Part shown: positions 6,960 through 15,074 of the stretch, piece by piece
How positions within the stretch are numbered: position 1 is the stretch's first letter
Layout: each line of letters begins with the position of its first letter
Assembly: GCA_002163085.1 (NCBI GenBank)
Contig: MAAJ01000014.1
Span: forward strand, 1-48,143
Direction of reading: 5' to 3'
Origin: Methylophaga sp. 42_25_T18
GTDB taxonomy: Bacteria; Pseudomonadota; Gammaproteobacteria; Nitrosococcales; Methylophagaceae
DNA: 48,143 nt
Notes under the pieces: generated by a model
Database searches by the model: none
Seen by the model: only the letters and a program-made list of their open reading frames with translations
Told to the model about the DNA's origin: nothing
Made by a program: the position numbers and the translations under genes

Positions 6960-7736
6960 CTATTTCATCCTAGAACATTGATAATCTTTAGTTTGCTTAT
7001 CCCTATACCCCTTACCCCTTGTTTTGGCTAGATAGGAAACTCGATAAATAGCATCTTTGGCTACCTGATCTCTATCCACAAAGTAAAAAGGTCTTTTTAT
7101 GGTTGGCATGTAGTAGTTACCTGTAGGTGATTCCCATGCCTCCTTAATTATTATGTTGATACGTGCTGAATGCCTAATAACATCCCCATCAAGAAATAAC
7201 ACCCAGTGATAATGTTGTTTTTTTCCTTTTTCATGCTCTCTTACCCAACAAAAACCTATTTCCTTAAAACCATATTCACGCTTAATCTTTTGAAATAAGC
7301 GCTTCCTAAACGCTGTCATTTGTTTATTGTCTTTGGTGATGCAGTGCGTATGTAGGTCAAACCTTAAAACCAAAACTCGTTTCCATTTGATAACTGCAAT
7401 TTCAAATTGCTCAATGATTCGTTTCAATATTTGAACGTATAAGCCAGACTTTTTAGCATTTACACGGTACTCGGTTCCGTTATGTACAAATTTCTCATCA
7501 AAAGTAATTTTCTTTCTGTTCACTGTGCGCTGCGGTTTGTCCGGAGCAACTTTAGTATTACCCTCTTCTTTAAGTAATGGATTAAGTTTTAAAGAATCAG
7601 ATAAAAGAAATAACCGCTCCTTTTTTGTCATTTCAGAAAAAGGTGAAGCTTTATTTTTCAAAGCTTCACCTTTCCTTTCATGTGTCAAAACCGCTATGTC
7701 AAAACCGCCCCCATTTTTAACGGCGGCATTTTTCAT
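6960..7736 (-). CDS. Inovirus Gp2/YagK-YfjJ family replication-like protein
   Basis: The 258-residue protein matches the YagK/YfjJ (inovirus Gp2) family in its C-terminal two thirds: RFDLHTH (125-131), GFCWVREHEKGKKQHYHWVL (161-180) with a His-x-His pair at 175/177 like an HUH nuclease, and a Tyr-containing KDAIYRVSYLAKT segment. Family members are common in phage satellites and integrated elements and probably act in DNA replication or nicking. The first 35 residues are encoded by repeats and a strong hairpin, so translation could instead start at Met36 (7631). The gene overlaps the end of the upstream small gene by 20 bases. Confidence 0.8.
   Translation of the reverse strand: MKNAAVKNGGGFDIAVLTHERKGEALKNKASPFSEMTKKERLFLLSDSLKLNPLLKEEGNTKVAPDKPQRTVNRKKITFDEKFVHNGTEYRVNAKKSGLYVQILKRIIEQFEIAVIKWKRVLVLRFDLHTHCITKDNKQMTAFRKRLFQKIKREYGFKEIGFCWVREHEKGKKQHYHWVLFLDGDVIRHSARINIIIKEAWESPTGNYYMPTIKRPFYFVDRDQVAKDAIYRVSYLAKTRGKGYRDKQTKDYQCSRMK
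7639..7673. repeat. Perfect 14-bp inverted repeat (hairpin) in the 5' part of the Gp2-like gene
   Basis: AAAGGTGAAGCTTT (7639-7652) is exactly complementary to AAAGCTTCACCTTT (7660-7673), with a 7-base loop. On the minus strand, in the direction of the gene, it ends in a T-rich run and so resembles a terminator or attenuator. It could also be an origin or nicking hairpin for the replication-like protein. Confidence 0.75.
7682..7709. repeat. Two iteron-like 14-bp direct repeats
   Basis: Two adjacent 14-base units share the block TGTCAAAACCGC (7683-7694 and 7697-7708). They lie 9 bases from the perfect hairpin at 7639-7673. Tandem short repeats beside a hairpin and a replication-type gene recall iterons. 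With only two copies the evidence is thin. Confidence 0.4.
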
Positions 7737-7917
7737 ACATTACACTCAATTTTTTGTCGTCAAGAAGCCCCTTTCCTGCCACCAAACTATCAAAATGACG
7801 CATATATGTAGCAACATAGTTTAATCTTGTTTTTGGCACCGTTACGGCTACTGTTTTCACCTTAAAGACTAAATTTTGACCATGATCTAAATGATTTTGA
7901 TAGTGGATACTAGTCAT
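7717..7917 (-). CDS. Small hypothetical protein of the island
   Basis: This 66-residue protein begins at an ATG (7917) that overlaps the stop region of the 59-residue Cys-rich gene by 8 bases, a typical coupled junction. The frame stays open further upstream, but that part is the shadow of the Cys-rich gene. The protein is basic and has no recognised domain. It overlaps the next gene (Gp2-like) by 20 bases, so the three genes form a tight unit. Confidence 0.55.
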   Translation of the reverse strand: MTSIHYQNHLDHGQNLVFKVKTVAVTVPKTRLNYVATYMRHFDSLVAGKGLLDDKKLSVMYEKCRR

Positions 7918-8089
7918 GATTGCCGGCTTTCTTTGTGCTTGGTCGAACGAGATACAAAGCACATCCCGTAAGGGTGCAATTTTCAACTTGTTTTCGCCAA
8001 GTACCATCGCCGTTAGGATCGTAAATACAATCCTTACAATTGGCATCAATACACTGCCTTAAAGAAGGTCTTTTTTTATTATTAGGCAT
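7910..8089 (-). CDS. 59-residue Cys-rich satellite/phage protein
   Basis: An ATG at 8089 opens a 59-codon frame ending TAG at 7910. It contains QCIDANCKDCIYDPNGDGTW, then ENCTLTGCALYLVRP. Five cysteines arranged C-x4-C-x2-C...C-x5-C suggest a small metal-binding fold. I recall the CxxCIYD...GTWR...C...CALYxVRP pattern from short uncharacterised proteins of gammaproteobacterial integrative elements, usually near Gp2/YfjJ-like and AlpA genes, as here. It starts 3 bases downstream of the AlpA gene. Its function is unknown. Confidence 0.75.
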   Translation of the reverse strand: MPNNKKRPSLRQCIDANCKDCIYDPNGDGTWRKQVENCTLTGCALYLVRPSTKKAGNHD

Positions 8090-8092
8090 GGA

Positions 8093-8290
8093 TTACACCT
8101 CCCCTTCACGAGAAGCTGCTATTCGCTCATCAATCCACTGTTCTATTTCAGATTCAAGCCATCCACTTGAGCGCTCTGACAATTTTATTGGTTTAGGGAA
8201 TGTGCCTGCGGCTGCCTCACGGTATATTGCCGAACGGCTTTTACCTGTCCTAACTACTACTCTTGGTAATTTTATGATTTGTTGTGACAT
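8093..8290 (-). CDS. alpA: AlpA-family transcriptional regulator
   Basis: The 65-residue protein is a MerR-like winged helix of the AlpA type: a KLPRVVVRTGKSRSAIYRE helix-turn-helix (7-25), then GTFPKPIKLSERSSGWLESE (29-48) and the WIDERI end. AlpA proteins control excision or integrase genes in P4-like and CP4-57-like elements. It stands first in a run of small genes leading to the Gp2-like gene, with the integrase further upstream on the same strand. This length is standard for the family. Confidence 0.9.
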   Translation of the reverse strand: MSQQIIKLPRVVVRTGKSRSAIYREAAAGTFPKPIKLSERSSGWLESEIEQWIDERIAASREGEV

Positions 8291-8380
8291 TTCTTGAAGC
8301 CTCTTTACTTGTTAAAAGAAACCTCATCATGCTTTTTACTTTTATCTATATCTAAAGGACAATTTATAGTGAACTTGTAC

Positions 8381-8953
8381 TTATGCTTTAGGCCATGTAG
8401 AAGGCAACCCTTTTACTTTTGCCCGTTTCAAGTGCTGATAACATGCATCAAACGAGGGGAAATTATATTTTTTCGTTAACATTTTTATCGCATCATTCCT
8501 ATCCATAGGTGGATCAAAGCCCATAACCAAACCAACTTCACCAGAATCATTTGTCAATGTGTAATAGTCAAGAACCACAGTACTTGGATACGCTTTTCTA
8601 AACTCTTCTCTCCTTTGTTTATCTGCATATTTACTGAAGCCTTCAAGATCAAATGTACTTTTTTTCTTGCTTGAGCTTTCACCTTTTTCTGTTACTGGTT
8701 CTGGCGCACTTGCCAAAATACGACACTCAAATTCAAGGTGAACCATGGCCTTCTTAAGCATATGCTCCAGCGTTCCAGATTGTTTATCCCCAAACAATCT
8801 GATTGTTTCGGAGTAAAAAAGCTTCCAGAATCGGGATACACTTCTATGTACATCATATTCTTCGATCAGATGTTGCTGTTCATTCACCAAACTATCGATC
8901 ATTTCTTTTGCGGTTTCTAGATCCGTTATATCGTCTAAATATGCTTTGCTCAT
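8381..8953 (-). CDS. Hypothetical island protein
   Basis: The 190-residue soluble protein has no recognised domain. Its N-terminal half is helical and charged, the middle has a Ser/Lys-rich linker (around 95-105), and the C-terminal part contains GLVMGFDPPMDRNDAIKMLT and ends in basic residues. The ATG at 8953 follows a run of G residues that could serve as ribosome site; an in-frame ATG at 8965 lies before that run. It sits between the integrase and AlpA genes, where satellites carry regulatory or packaging-interference genes. No function is assigned. Confidence 0.6.
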   Translation of the reverse strand: MSKAYLDDITDLETAKEMIDSLVNEQQHLIEEYDVHRSVSRFWKLFYSETIRLFGDKQSGTLEHMLKKAMVHLEFECRILASAPEPVTEKGESSSKKKSTFDLEGFSKYADKQRREEFRKAYPSTVVLDYYTLTNDSGEVGLVMGFDPPMDRNDAIKMLTKKYNFPSFDACYQHLKRAKVKGLPSTWPKA

Positions 8954-9013
8954 ATGCCCCCCCATACAACAGTTCTCTATAAGTCACTCCACCGATTCTT
9001 ATAGCAACCTTAA

Positions 9014-10255
9014 TTAACGATTAATAGGTATCGCATTAGCACCAGTAGCCAATCCATCAAGGTAATCAGCCCATGCTTGCATCATTTTTTTACGTTCCGG
9101 TAAATGTTGAGCATAGTTATATGCCGCTCTAACCCCATCTTTCTCACCATGTGCTAATTGACGTTCAATCGCGTCTCGGTTCCATCCTTGTTCATTCAGG
9201 ATTGTAGAAGCCATACTTCTGAATCCATGACCCGTCATTTCTTCTTTGGTGTAGCCCATTCTTCTTAATGCTGCATTTACCGTGTTATTACTCATCGGTC
9301 TTGTGATTGTGCGGTTGCTAGGAAAAATATATTTCCCATGGCCTGTAAACGGCTCAACCTCACGAATGATTGATACCGCTTGTTTGGACAGTGGAACAAT
9401 ATGTACTACTCGCATTTTCATCTTCTCAGCAGGTATACGCCATTCAGCATTATCAAGATCAATCTCTGACCATTCCGCCTGCCTTAATTCACCCGGCCTA
9501 ACAAAGACAAGTGGTGATAATTTTAAAGCTGTAGCAGTAATAATAGTGCCAGTGAAGTCTTGTATTGCTCGCATCAATGCACCGATTTTTACAGGTTCGG
9601 TAATTGAGGGGTGATGTTTTACTTTTGTTGGTGGTAATGCACCTTTCAAGTCAGCGGCTGAGTCACGCTCAGCACGCCCTGTTGATATCGCATATCGAAA
9701 CACCTGTCCACAGATCTGATTTACACGATGAGCGGTTTCTAAGGCCCCTCTACTTTCAACTCTTCTCAATACTGAAAGTAACTCAGGGGCGGTAATATCC
9801 TTTATATTTTTAGTCCCGAGCAATGGAAAAACATTCTGTTCTAGTCTAGTTAACGTCCTTGTTGAGTGACTCTCTGACCAGTTAGCGCTAAATTTGTTGT
9901 GCCATTCACGAGCTACGGCTTCAAAGCTATTCTTAGCTCCTAATGATTGCTTTTCAGCCTTCCTTAGATCTGAAGGATCTATACCTTCAGCAACTTGTCT
10001 GCGATGGGTATTACGACGGTTTCTAGCTTCTTTAAGGGTTATTTCTGGGTAGATACCTAAAGATAATAATTTCTCCTTACCCCCAAACCGATATTTAAAC
10101 CGCCAACGCTTACCCCCTTTTGGGGTAACTTCAATATACAAGCCTTTTTCATCCGTAATCTTGTAAGGCTTATCTGTAGCGGTGCCATCTGGCTTTATGC
10201 CTGCCTTTAATGACTTAACTTTTATATCCGTCAATGGCATTTGGGGGTAACTCAC
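9014..10255 (-). CDS. int: Tyrosine recombinase/integrase, P4 type
   Basis: The 413-residue protein has the N-terminal arm-binding domain of P4-type integrases (DUF4102-like, with GLYIEVTPKGGKRWRFKYR at 38-56), a core-binding domain (about 110-205) and the catalytic domain. The active residues are visible: Arg253 (FVRPGELR), His343 and Arg346 (GHGFRS), His369 (LAHGEKD) and Tyr379 (AAYNYAQHLPERKK). It ends the island next to the tmRNA gene, which is its target: the acceptor end of ssrA is duplicated at the other end. The gene appears intact. Confidence 0.95.
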   Translation of the reverse strand: MSYPQMPLTDIKVKSLKAGIKPDGTATDKPYKITDEKGLYIEVTPKGGKRWRFKYRFGGKEKLLSLGIYPEITLKEARNRRNTHRRQVAEGIDPSDLRKAEKQSLGAKNSFEAVAREWHNKFSANWSESHSTRTLTRLEQNVFPLLGTKNIKDITAPELLSVLRRVESRGALETAHRVNQICGQVFRYAISTGRAERDSAADLKGALPPTKVKHHPSITEPVKIGALMRAIQDFTGTIITATALKLSPLVFVRPGELRQAEWSEIDLDNAEWRIPAEKMKMRVVHIVPLSKQAVSIIREVEPFTGHGKYIFPSNRTITRPMSNNTVNAALRRMGYTKEEMTGHGFRSMASTILNEQGWNRDAIERQLAHGEKDGVRAAYNYAQHLPERKKMMQAWADYLDGLATGANAIPINR

Positions 10256-10291
10256 TTTTCAAAGTGGCTGTTACCCTACAAGTTACCCCCA
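10242..10291. other. Candidate integrase arm-type sites, right end
   Basis: The octamer TACCCCCA occurs at 10284-10291 and inverted at 10242-10249, with a relaxed TTACCCTACA copy between them at 10271. The same octamer is paired at the left end (1155-1174). The cluster spans the integrase start and the gap to ssrA, where arm sites and the integrase promoter would be expected. Confidence 0.4.
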
Positions 10292-10343
10292 GACATTGGG
10301 GTATGTCAAGATATGCCATGATTCTTCATGAAACAGCAGGCAC

Positions 10344-10367
10344 AAAAAAACCCGTTATAAAACGGGT
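10344..10367 (-). terminator. Terminator after ssrA, supplied by the island
   Basis: The stem ACCCGTT/AACGGGT with an ATAA loop is followed on the minus strand by a run of seven T residues. It lies about 40 bases past the tmRNA 3' end but inside the island, so it replaces the native terminator now found at 1045-1068. Confidence 0.85.
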
Positions 10368-10404
10368 CTTTAAGTACTTCTTGGTACGTCGTTAGACGTA
10401 TGTA

Positions 10405-10418
10405 TGGTGGAGACGGCG
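10405..10418. other. Attachment site inside ssrA (attL)
   Basis: TGGTGGAGACGGCG, the complement of the tmRNA acceptor end and CCA, is identical to 1078-1091. The integration restores the tmRNA 3' end, so the gene stays functional. Confidence 0.85.
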
Positions 10419-10765
10419 GGAATCGAACCCGCGTCCGCAAATCCTCCGCTTTCAGCTCTACATGCTTATTCCATCTATTAGTTTAACTACAGGCTACCCA
10501 ATGGACAGGGAAAACAAATAGCGAGCTTGTAAGATTTCAGTCCGTCAGTACCAAGCGTACCTTTGGCTTGTCTTATGAGAGTCGACGCCCGATACCAATC
10601 GCATAAGCACGGCATTGGTCGGACGGCATTTACAGGGGTTTAAGCTGCTAGTGCGTAGTTGTTATCGTTTGCAACTATAATTTTGTCAGTCTGTTTTACG
10701 AGAGAACTAACATACTCGGCATGCACCTTAAGTTTTGTAACCCACGTCGAAGCCAGGTCGTCCCC
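10405..10765 (-). ncRNA. ssrA: Transfer-messenger RNA (tmRNA)
   Basis: The 361-base gene has the tRNA-like ends: 5' GGGGACG pairs with 3' CGTCTCC, followed by A and the encoded CCA, and the T-arm GGTTCGATTCC is present. The tag frame at 10640-10672 reads ANDNNYALAA then TAA, giving the tag (A)ANDNNYALAA after the tmRNA-borne alanine. With SmpB it frees stalled ribosomes and marks the broken peptide for proteolysis. smpB lies directly upstream on the same strand. The 3' end is the integration target of the island. Confidence 0.97.
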
Positions 10766-10789
10766 AAAGGTCTTTCACGATAAGTGTTC

Positions 10790-10818
10790 ATTATAAGTCA
10801 GCAGCAGTTTCTCTGCCA
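10790..10818 (-). promoter_or_regulatory. Probable ssrA promoter
   Basis: A perfect TATAAT -10 box at 10790-10795 (minus strand) lies about 25 bases before the mature 5' end of tmRNA. An acceptable CTGGCA -35-like hexamer stands about 18 bases upstream. The short precursor segment fits 5' processing. Confidence 0.6.
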
Positions 10819-10841
10819 GAACTAATACCCAAATTGCTTAT

Positions 10842-11321
10842 TCATGTGCCTTTGCTAAAGATTCGGGCTTTTTCACGTTTCCAGTCGCGATCTTTTTCGG
10901 TGGAGCGTTTGTCGTGTTGTTGTTTACCTTTGGCTAAGGCAATTTGTAATTTTGCTCTACCTTTTACCCAATACATCGACACCGGTACGATGGTATAACC
11001 TTTACGGTCGACGGCACCGACGAGTCGATTGAGTTCTAGTTTATGTAACAGTAACTTACGTCGACGTACGTTTTCTGGATGCACGTGGGTTGAGGCTGAT
11101 AATAGCGGTGTGATATGGGCGCCATGGAGCCATGCTTCTCCGCGATGTAGGACGATGTAGGCTTCATTAAGCGATAGGCGGCCATCACGCAGGCTTTTGA
11201 CTTCCCACCCTTCAAGCACTAAACCTGCTTCGAATTTGTCTTCTAGGAAGTAGTCGTGTCTTGCTTTGCGGTTTTGGGCAATGTTATTGCTTGGGGTTTT
11301 TTTGCTGTTTTTCTTTGCCAT
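10842..11321 (-). CDS. smpB: SsrA-binding protein SmpB
   Basis: The 159-residue protein matches SmpB throughout: [20 protein letters not shown] (17-36), then [19 protein letters not shown], the [10 protein letters not shown] block and the basic [20 protein letters not shown] tail that becomes helical in the ribosome. It binds the tRNA-like domain of tmRNA and is needed for trans-translation. The gene ends 76 bases before the mature ssrA 5' end on the same strand, the usual arrangement. Confidence 0.97.
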   Translation of the reverse strand: MAKKNSKKTPSNNIAQNRKARHDYFLEDKFEAGLVLEGWEVKSLRDGRLSLNEAYIVLHRGEAWLHGAHITPLLSASTHVHPENVRRRKLLLHKLELNRLVGAVDRKGYTIVPVSMYWVKGRAKLQIALAKGKQQHDKRSTEKDRDWKREKARIFSKGT

Positions 11322-11402
11322 GCGCGCATTATAAAGACTATTGCTAAAACTCGCCTGATCAAATGCAGCCTTCCTTGGCTACGATTTAATCTATTAACTG
11401 AC

Positions 11403-12230
11403 TTAGGCGTTTTCGTTAACGATGATCACTTTGCGATGTGGAAATGGGATTTCGATATTATTTTCATCTAGGGCTTTTTTGATTTGCTCTGGGATGCTGT
11501 AAAGCACATCAAAATAATGTTCGCCTTGGCAGAATGGTCGCACTAAGAAATCCACTGAGCTGTCGTTTAAGGTTTCAACTTCTACAAACGGTGCCGGTGT
11601 TTTCAGGATGTTTGGATGTGCGTTTAATACGCCATCAATCACGGCTCTCGCGGCATCGATGTTTTCATTATAGGCAATGCCAAAGTGCATATCGACACCA
11701 CGAACTTCATGGTGTGAGTGGTTAACGATTTGAGCGCCCCAGATTTGGCTATTTGGAATGATGATTTGCTGGTTATCGAAGGTTTGCAAAATAGTGGTAA
11801 ACATATCGATATCTGTCACGTTACCAAAACAACCGGCCGCATCTATAAAGTCGCCTACTTTGTAAGGGCGGAAGATAAGTAACATTACGCCTGCTGCAAG
11901 GTTAGATAAGGTGCCTTGTAGCGCCAAACCGACAGCTAAACCGGCCGCACCTAATAAGGCAACGATGGAAGCAGTTTGAACACCAAAGCGATTTAACACG
12001 GCGATGATGACAAAGGCTAGGATGACATAGCGCACCATGCTGCCTAAAAAGCGGAATAAGGTATCGTCGAGGTGTTTGTTGTTGCCCCCTATTCCGATAA
12101 TGACTTTATTGGCTTTGCTGGCAATCCAAAAACCAATTAATAGAATAAAAATGGCTAACAAGATATTTGTTCCCCACGCGATGGCTGCGGGTAGGTATTG
12201 GTTTATATCGAGGTCTTCGAGGAAATTCAT
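11403..12230 (-). CDS. Small-conductance mechanosensitive channel (MscS family)
   Basis: The 275-residue protein has three N-terminal membrane segments (about 15-37, 60-82, 86-115). The third is the conserved pore helix, ending in GLALQGTLSNLAAGVMLL, followed by FRPYKVGDFI. The beta domain contains NSQIWGAQIVNHS. The length is close to E. coli MscS. Such channels open under membrane tension to release solutes after a drop in external salt, which fits a saline habitat. The gene stands alone on the minus strand upstream of smpB. Confidence 0.93.
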   Translation of the reverse strand: MNFLEDLDINQYLPAAIAWGTNILLAIFILLIGFWIASKANKVIIGIGGNNKHLDDTLFRFLGSMVRYVILAFVIIAVLNRFGVQTASIVALLGAAGLAVGLALQGTLSNLAAGVMLLIFRPYKVGDFIDAAGCFGNVTDIDMFTTILQTFDNQQIIIPNSQIWGAQIVNHSHHEVRGVDMHFGIAYNENIDAARAVIDGVLNAHPNILKTPAPFVEVETLNDSSVDFLVRPFCQGEHYFDVLYSIPEQIKKALDENNIEIPFPHRKVIIVNENA

Positions 12231-12418
12231 TGGGTGTCCTTGTTGGTGAATAAATAATTAACGATAAACCTCACGGTGAACGGGTGAGCTGCTTGCGGGG
12301 CATGACTTAAGTCGCAATAATACTAACACGCCTTTTTACACTTGAAATAAACTATGTTAATGAACTATCGTGTTTTAATAAAGTCGCTATTAAAACACTG
12401 ATAACAATGGGATTTACG

Positions 12419-13081
12419 ATGAAGATAATATATTGCCTGTTTGTATTTCTTATCGCTTTTAGCCAGACGGTATTGGCCTGTTATAAAGAGGATAAAACAG
12501 CACAAGAAAACTTCGATACTTGCACTCAGTTAGCTCAAGAGCAAGATAGCAAAGCCCAATACAATCTCGCGCTGATGTATCGCACCGGAAATGGCACTGA
12601 GGTGGACTATCAACAAGCGTTTTATTGGTATCAACAGGCGGCGAATGCCGGTACGGTCAAGGCGCAATATAATGTTGCGTTGATGTATCAACTGGGTGCT
12701 GGCACTGAGAGAAACCCGGCTAAGGCGATTGAAGGGTATTTAGTTGCGGCCGAACAAGACCATGTGAAGTCTCAATTTAATTTAGCCCTGCTTTATCACA
12801 AAGGCGATGGTATTCCGCGTGATTATGAGCAGGCGATAAACTGGTATAGCAAAGCCGCCAAAGCAGGTCATGGCAATGCGCTCTATAACTTGGCCACCAT
12901 GTATGACCAAGGCCAAGGGGTGGAACAAAACTATGCACTGGCCTATACCTTATGGAAGTTAGCAGCCGACCAAGGCAATGAGTTAGCTCAGCTTAATATC
13001 AATACCCTGAACGAAATCATCACAGCTGAACAATTACAACTCGTTGATGCGTTAACCCTACAATGGGCGGCTGAACAATAA
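12419..13081 (+). CDS. Exported Sel1-repeat protein
   Basis: The 220-residue protein starts with a signal sequence (MKIIYCLFVFLIAFSQTVLA, 1-20) directly before a cysteine, so it may be a lipoprotein, though the lipobox VLAC is not ideal. Four Sel1/TPR-like repeats follow, each with the A.YNLA.MY..G.G...D...A..WY..AA pattern. Sel1 proteins are protein-interaction scaffolds; the partner is unknown. The ATG at 12419, preceded by GGGA, is preferred over 12407 because it gives the basic signal-peptide start. Confidence 0.85.
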   Translation: MKIIYCLFVFLIAFSQTVLACYKEDKTAQENFDTCTQLAQEQDSKAQYNLALMYRTGNGTEVDYQQAFYWYQQAANAGTVKAQYNVALMYQLGAGTERNPAKAIEGYLVAAEQDHVKSQFNLALLYHKGDGIPRDYEQAINWYSKAAKAGHGNALYNLATMYDQGQGVEQNYALAYTLWKLAADQGNELAQLNINTLNEIITAEQLQLVDALTLQWAAEQ

Positions 13082-13227
13082 TGGCTTTTTCTTTCGGCTA
13101 TCACGCCAGCTAATAGATCAATTTGCCACCATTCTCCCTGTCACATTCAGTCATATCAACTGTTTAACTTGAATTATTGCCAAATATGCAACAGAATCTG
13201 ATTTCATTTAAGTAAGTCGGGAAGATT

Positions 13228-14601
13228 ATGGAAAGACCAGCGACATCGATTCATGGCCAGTGGACAACACGCTGGGCATTTGTTCTGGCGGCGACAGGTT
13301 CTGCTGTTGGTCTCGGTAATATTTGGAAGTTCCCTTATATCGCTGGTGAAAATGGTGGCGGTGCCTTTGTTTTAGTTTATCTCTTATGTATTGCTTGCAT
13401 TGGTCTGCCGGTGATGATGGCAGAAGTCATGATTGGCCGTCGCGGCCGTCAAAACCCGGTTAATGCTCTGGCAACGCTTGCCAAAGAAGAGCTCGCTCAC
13501 CCTTCTTGGAAGTATCTCGGTTGGAGCGGTATTGCCGCCGGTATCTTTATTCTGTCGTATTACAGTGTTATTGCCGGTCAGGCGATGGCGTATGTCTTTC
13601 GCGCCTTTAGTGGTGTGTTTGAAGGCGTGACTCCTGATGGTGCCCAGAGTATTTATGATGCTTTGTCTGGCGACCCTGAACGCTTATTAGCCTGGCATAC
13701 CATCTTTATGATCATTACCATGACGGTGGTGGCACGTGGTGTGCAGCATGGTTTAGAAAAATCAGTGCGTTTTTTGATGCCAGCCTTGTTTGCCTTGTTA
13801 CTGTTGTTGGTGGGTTATGCCGCCAACACCGGCGAATATTTTAATCAGGCTGTGAGTTTTCTATTTACCCCTGATTTTTCCAAGCTCACCAGTGAAGGTG
13901 TATTAATCGCTATGGGGCATGCCTTCTTTACCTTAAGCTTAGGTATGGGCGCGATCATGGTTTATGGTTCGTATTTGTCCCAAGATGCTTCGATTACTAA
14001 GGTATCTATTTCTATTTCCATTATGGATACCTTAGTGGCTGTGCTTGCCGGTTTGGCTATCTTCCCGCTGGTATTTGCTAACGGCATGGAGCCAGGAGCT
14101 GGACCGGGGCTTATCTTCGTCACTATGCCGATTGCCTTTGGTCATATTGCCGGCGGCCAGTTCTTTGGTGGTTTGTTTTTTGTCTTGTTGGTGTTTGCAG
14201 CATGGAGTTCGGCGATTTCATTAATCGAACCTGCGGCTGCATGGTTAGTTGAGAATAAAGATATAAGTCGTCGGCGGGCCTGTGTGCTAATTGGTGGCAC
14301 GGTATGGACCATAGGTTTGTTGACGGTCTTCTCCTTTAATATCGGCCAAACGTGGACCTTGTTTGGCAAAACAGCCTTTGATTTATTCGATTTCTTAACC
14401 GCGAATATCATGCTGCCTTTAGGTGGTCTATTCATCGCCATTTTTGCCGGCTGGTTTATGAAACAAAGCAGTACCACTGAAGAGTTGGCAATTCAGCAGC
14501 CAATCTTTTATTATGGCTGGCGTATTTTGATCCGCTATATCACTCCGACAGCGATCGTTATTGTTTTCCTGAAAGGACTCATGGATGCGTTTGGCCTATA
14601 A
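13228..14601 (+). CDS. Sodium-dependent neurotransmitter-type transporter (NSS/SNF family)
   Basis: The 457-residue membrane protein begins with the NSS signature in its first helix, TGSAVGLGNIWKFPY (22-36), then GENGGGAF, the unwound region that holds Na+ and substrate. About eleven to twelve hydrophobic segments follow, fitting the LeuT-type fold. Bacterial members import amino acids with sodium. The substrate cannot be read from the sequence. The gene precedes ratA by about 30 bases and may share a transcript. Confidence 0.92.
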   Translation: MERPATSIHGQWTTRWAFVLAATGSAVGLGNIWKFPYIAGENGGGAFVLVYLLCIACIGLPVMMAEVMIGRRGRQNPVNALATLAKEELAHPSWKYLGWSGIAAGIFILSYYSVIAGQAMAYVFRAFSGVFEGVTPDGAQSIYDALSGDPERLLAWHTIFMIITMTVVARGVQHGLEKSVRFLMPALFALLLLLVGYAANTGEYFNQAVSFLFTPDFSKLTSEGVLIAMGHAFFTLSLGMGAIMVYGSYLSQDASITKVSISISIMDTLVAVLAGLAIFPLVFANGMEPGAGPGLIFVTMPIAFGHIAGGQFFGGLFFVLLVFAAWSSAISLIEPAAAWLVENKDISRRRACVLIGGTVWTIGLLTVFSFNIGQTWTLFGKTAFDLFDFLTANIMLPLGGLFIAIFAGWFMKQSSTTEELAIQQPIFYYGWRILIRYITPTAIVIVFLKGLMDAFGL

Positions 14602-14633
14602 GGCTGTCGCAGCCGTATTATTCAAGAGATTAG

Positions 14634-15074
14634 ATGACAACCATTACACGTAGCTCACTGGTGTTGTATACGCCAGAACAAATGTATGATTTGGTCAATG
14701 ATGTTGAAGCTTATCCATCATTTTTACCGTGGTGCCGAGCCAGTGAAATTATCAGCAAGTCTGATGATGTTATTTCGGCATCGCTAGATTTGGCTAAAGG
14801 TGGCATCCACCACGTGTTTTCTACACGTAATAAATTGGTCGAAGGCGAATCCATTGATATCGAACTGATTGATGGGCCATTTCAACATTTGGAAGGCCAT
14901 TGGCAGTTTAAATCGATTGGTGACGGTGAAGGTTGCCGGATTCAATTAGATATGGATTTTGAGTTTTCCAATCGCATTATCAGCATGGCCTTAGGCCCTG
15001 TATTCACCCAGATTTCAGGCTCTTTAGTCGACGCGTTTTGTAAACGTGCACAGGATATTTATGGCCGAGACTAA
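14634..15074 (+). CDS. ratA: RatA-type START/SRPBCC-domain protein
   Basis: The 146-residue protein matches RatA/YfjG (CoQ10-binding START family): LYTPEQMYDLVNDVEAYPSF near the N-terminus, LPWCRASE (32-39), and the FSNRIISMALGPVF block near the C-terminus. Homologs bind ubiquinone (Coq10) or, in E. coli, were described as interfering with ribosome association. It overlaps the following rnfH gene by 14 bases, the pairing usual in gammaproteobacteria. Confidence 0.92.
   Translation: MTTITRSSLVLYTPEQMYDLVNDVEAYPSFLPWCRASEIISKSDDVISASLDLAKGGIHHVFSTRNKLVEGESIDIELIDGPFQHLEGHWQFKSIGDGEGCRIQLDMDFEFSNRIISMALGPVFTQISGSLVDAFCKRAQDIYGRD

Larger units (their letters stand above)
1078..10418 (-). mobile_element. 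9.3-kb genomic island integrated in ssrA
   Basis: The island is bounded by the 14-bp repeats at 1078-1091 and 10405-10418. It holds a P4-type tyrosine integrase beside ssrA, an AlpA regulator, an inovirus Gp2/YfjJ-like protein, two small genes, an unknown gene, a type II restriction-modification pair, a YHYH small protein and a STAS/HATPase membrane cassette. All its genes except the YHYH gene run on the minus strand. No structural phage genes and no conjugation genes are visible, so it probably depends on a helper or on integrase alone. The content suggests a phage-satellite-like or integrative defence island. The att repeats and the duplicated terminator make the boundaries firm. Confidence 0.88.

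Noticed and set aside
7717..8049. 110-residue frame starting at TTG 8049
   Set aside because: Its first 44 codons overlap the 59-residue Cys-rich gene in another frame. Only the part from ATG 7917 is kept as a separate small gene.
1078..10418. Complete prophage
   Set aside because: There are no capsid, portal, tail or lysis genes. Only integrase, AlpA, Gp2-like and cargo genes are seen, so satellite or genomic island fits better.
10405..10765. Possible ordinary tRNA at the tmRNA 3' end
   Set aside because: The tRNA-like end belongs to tmRNA: the tag frame, the paired 5' end and the smpB neighbour are all present.
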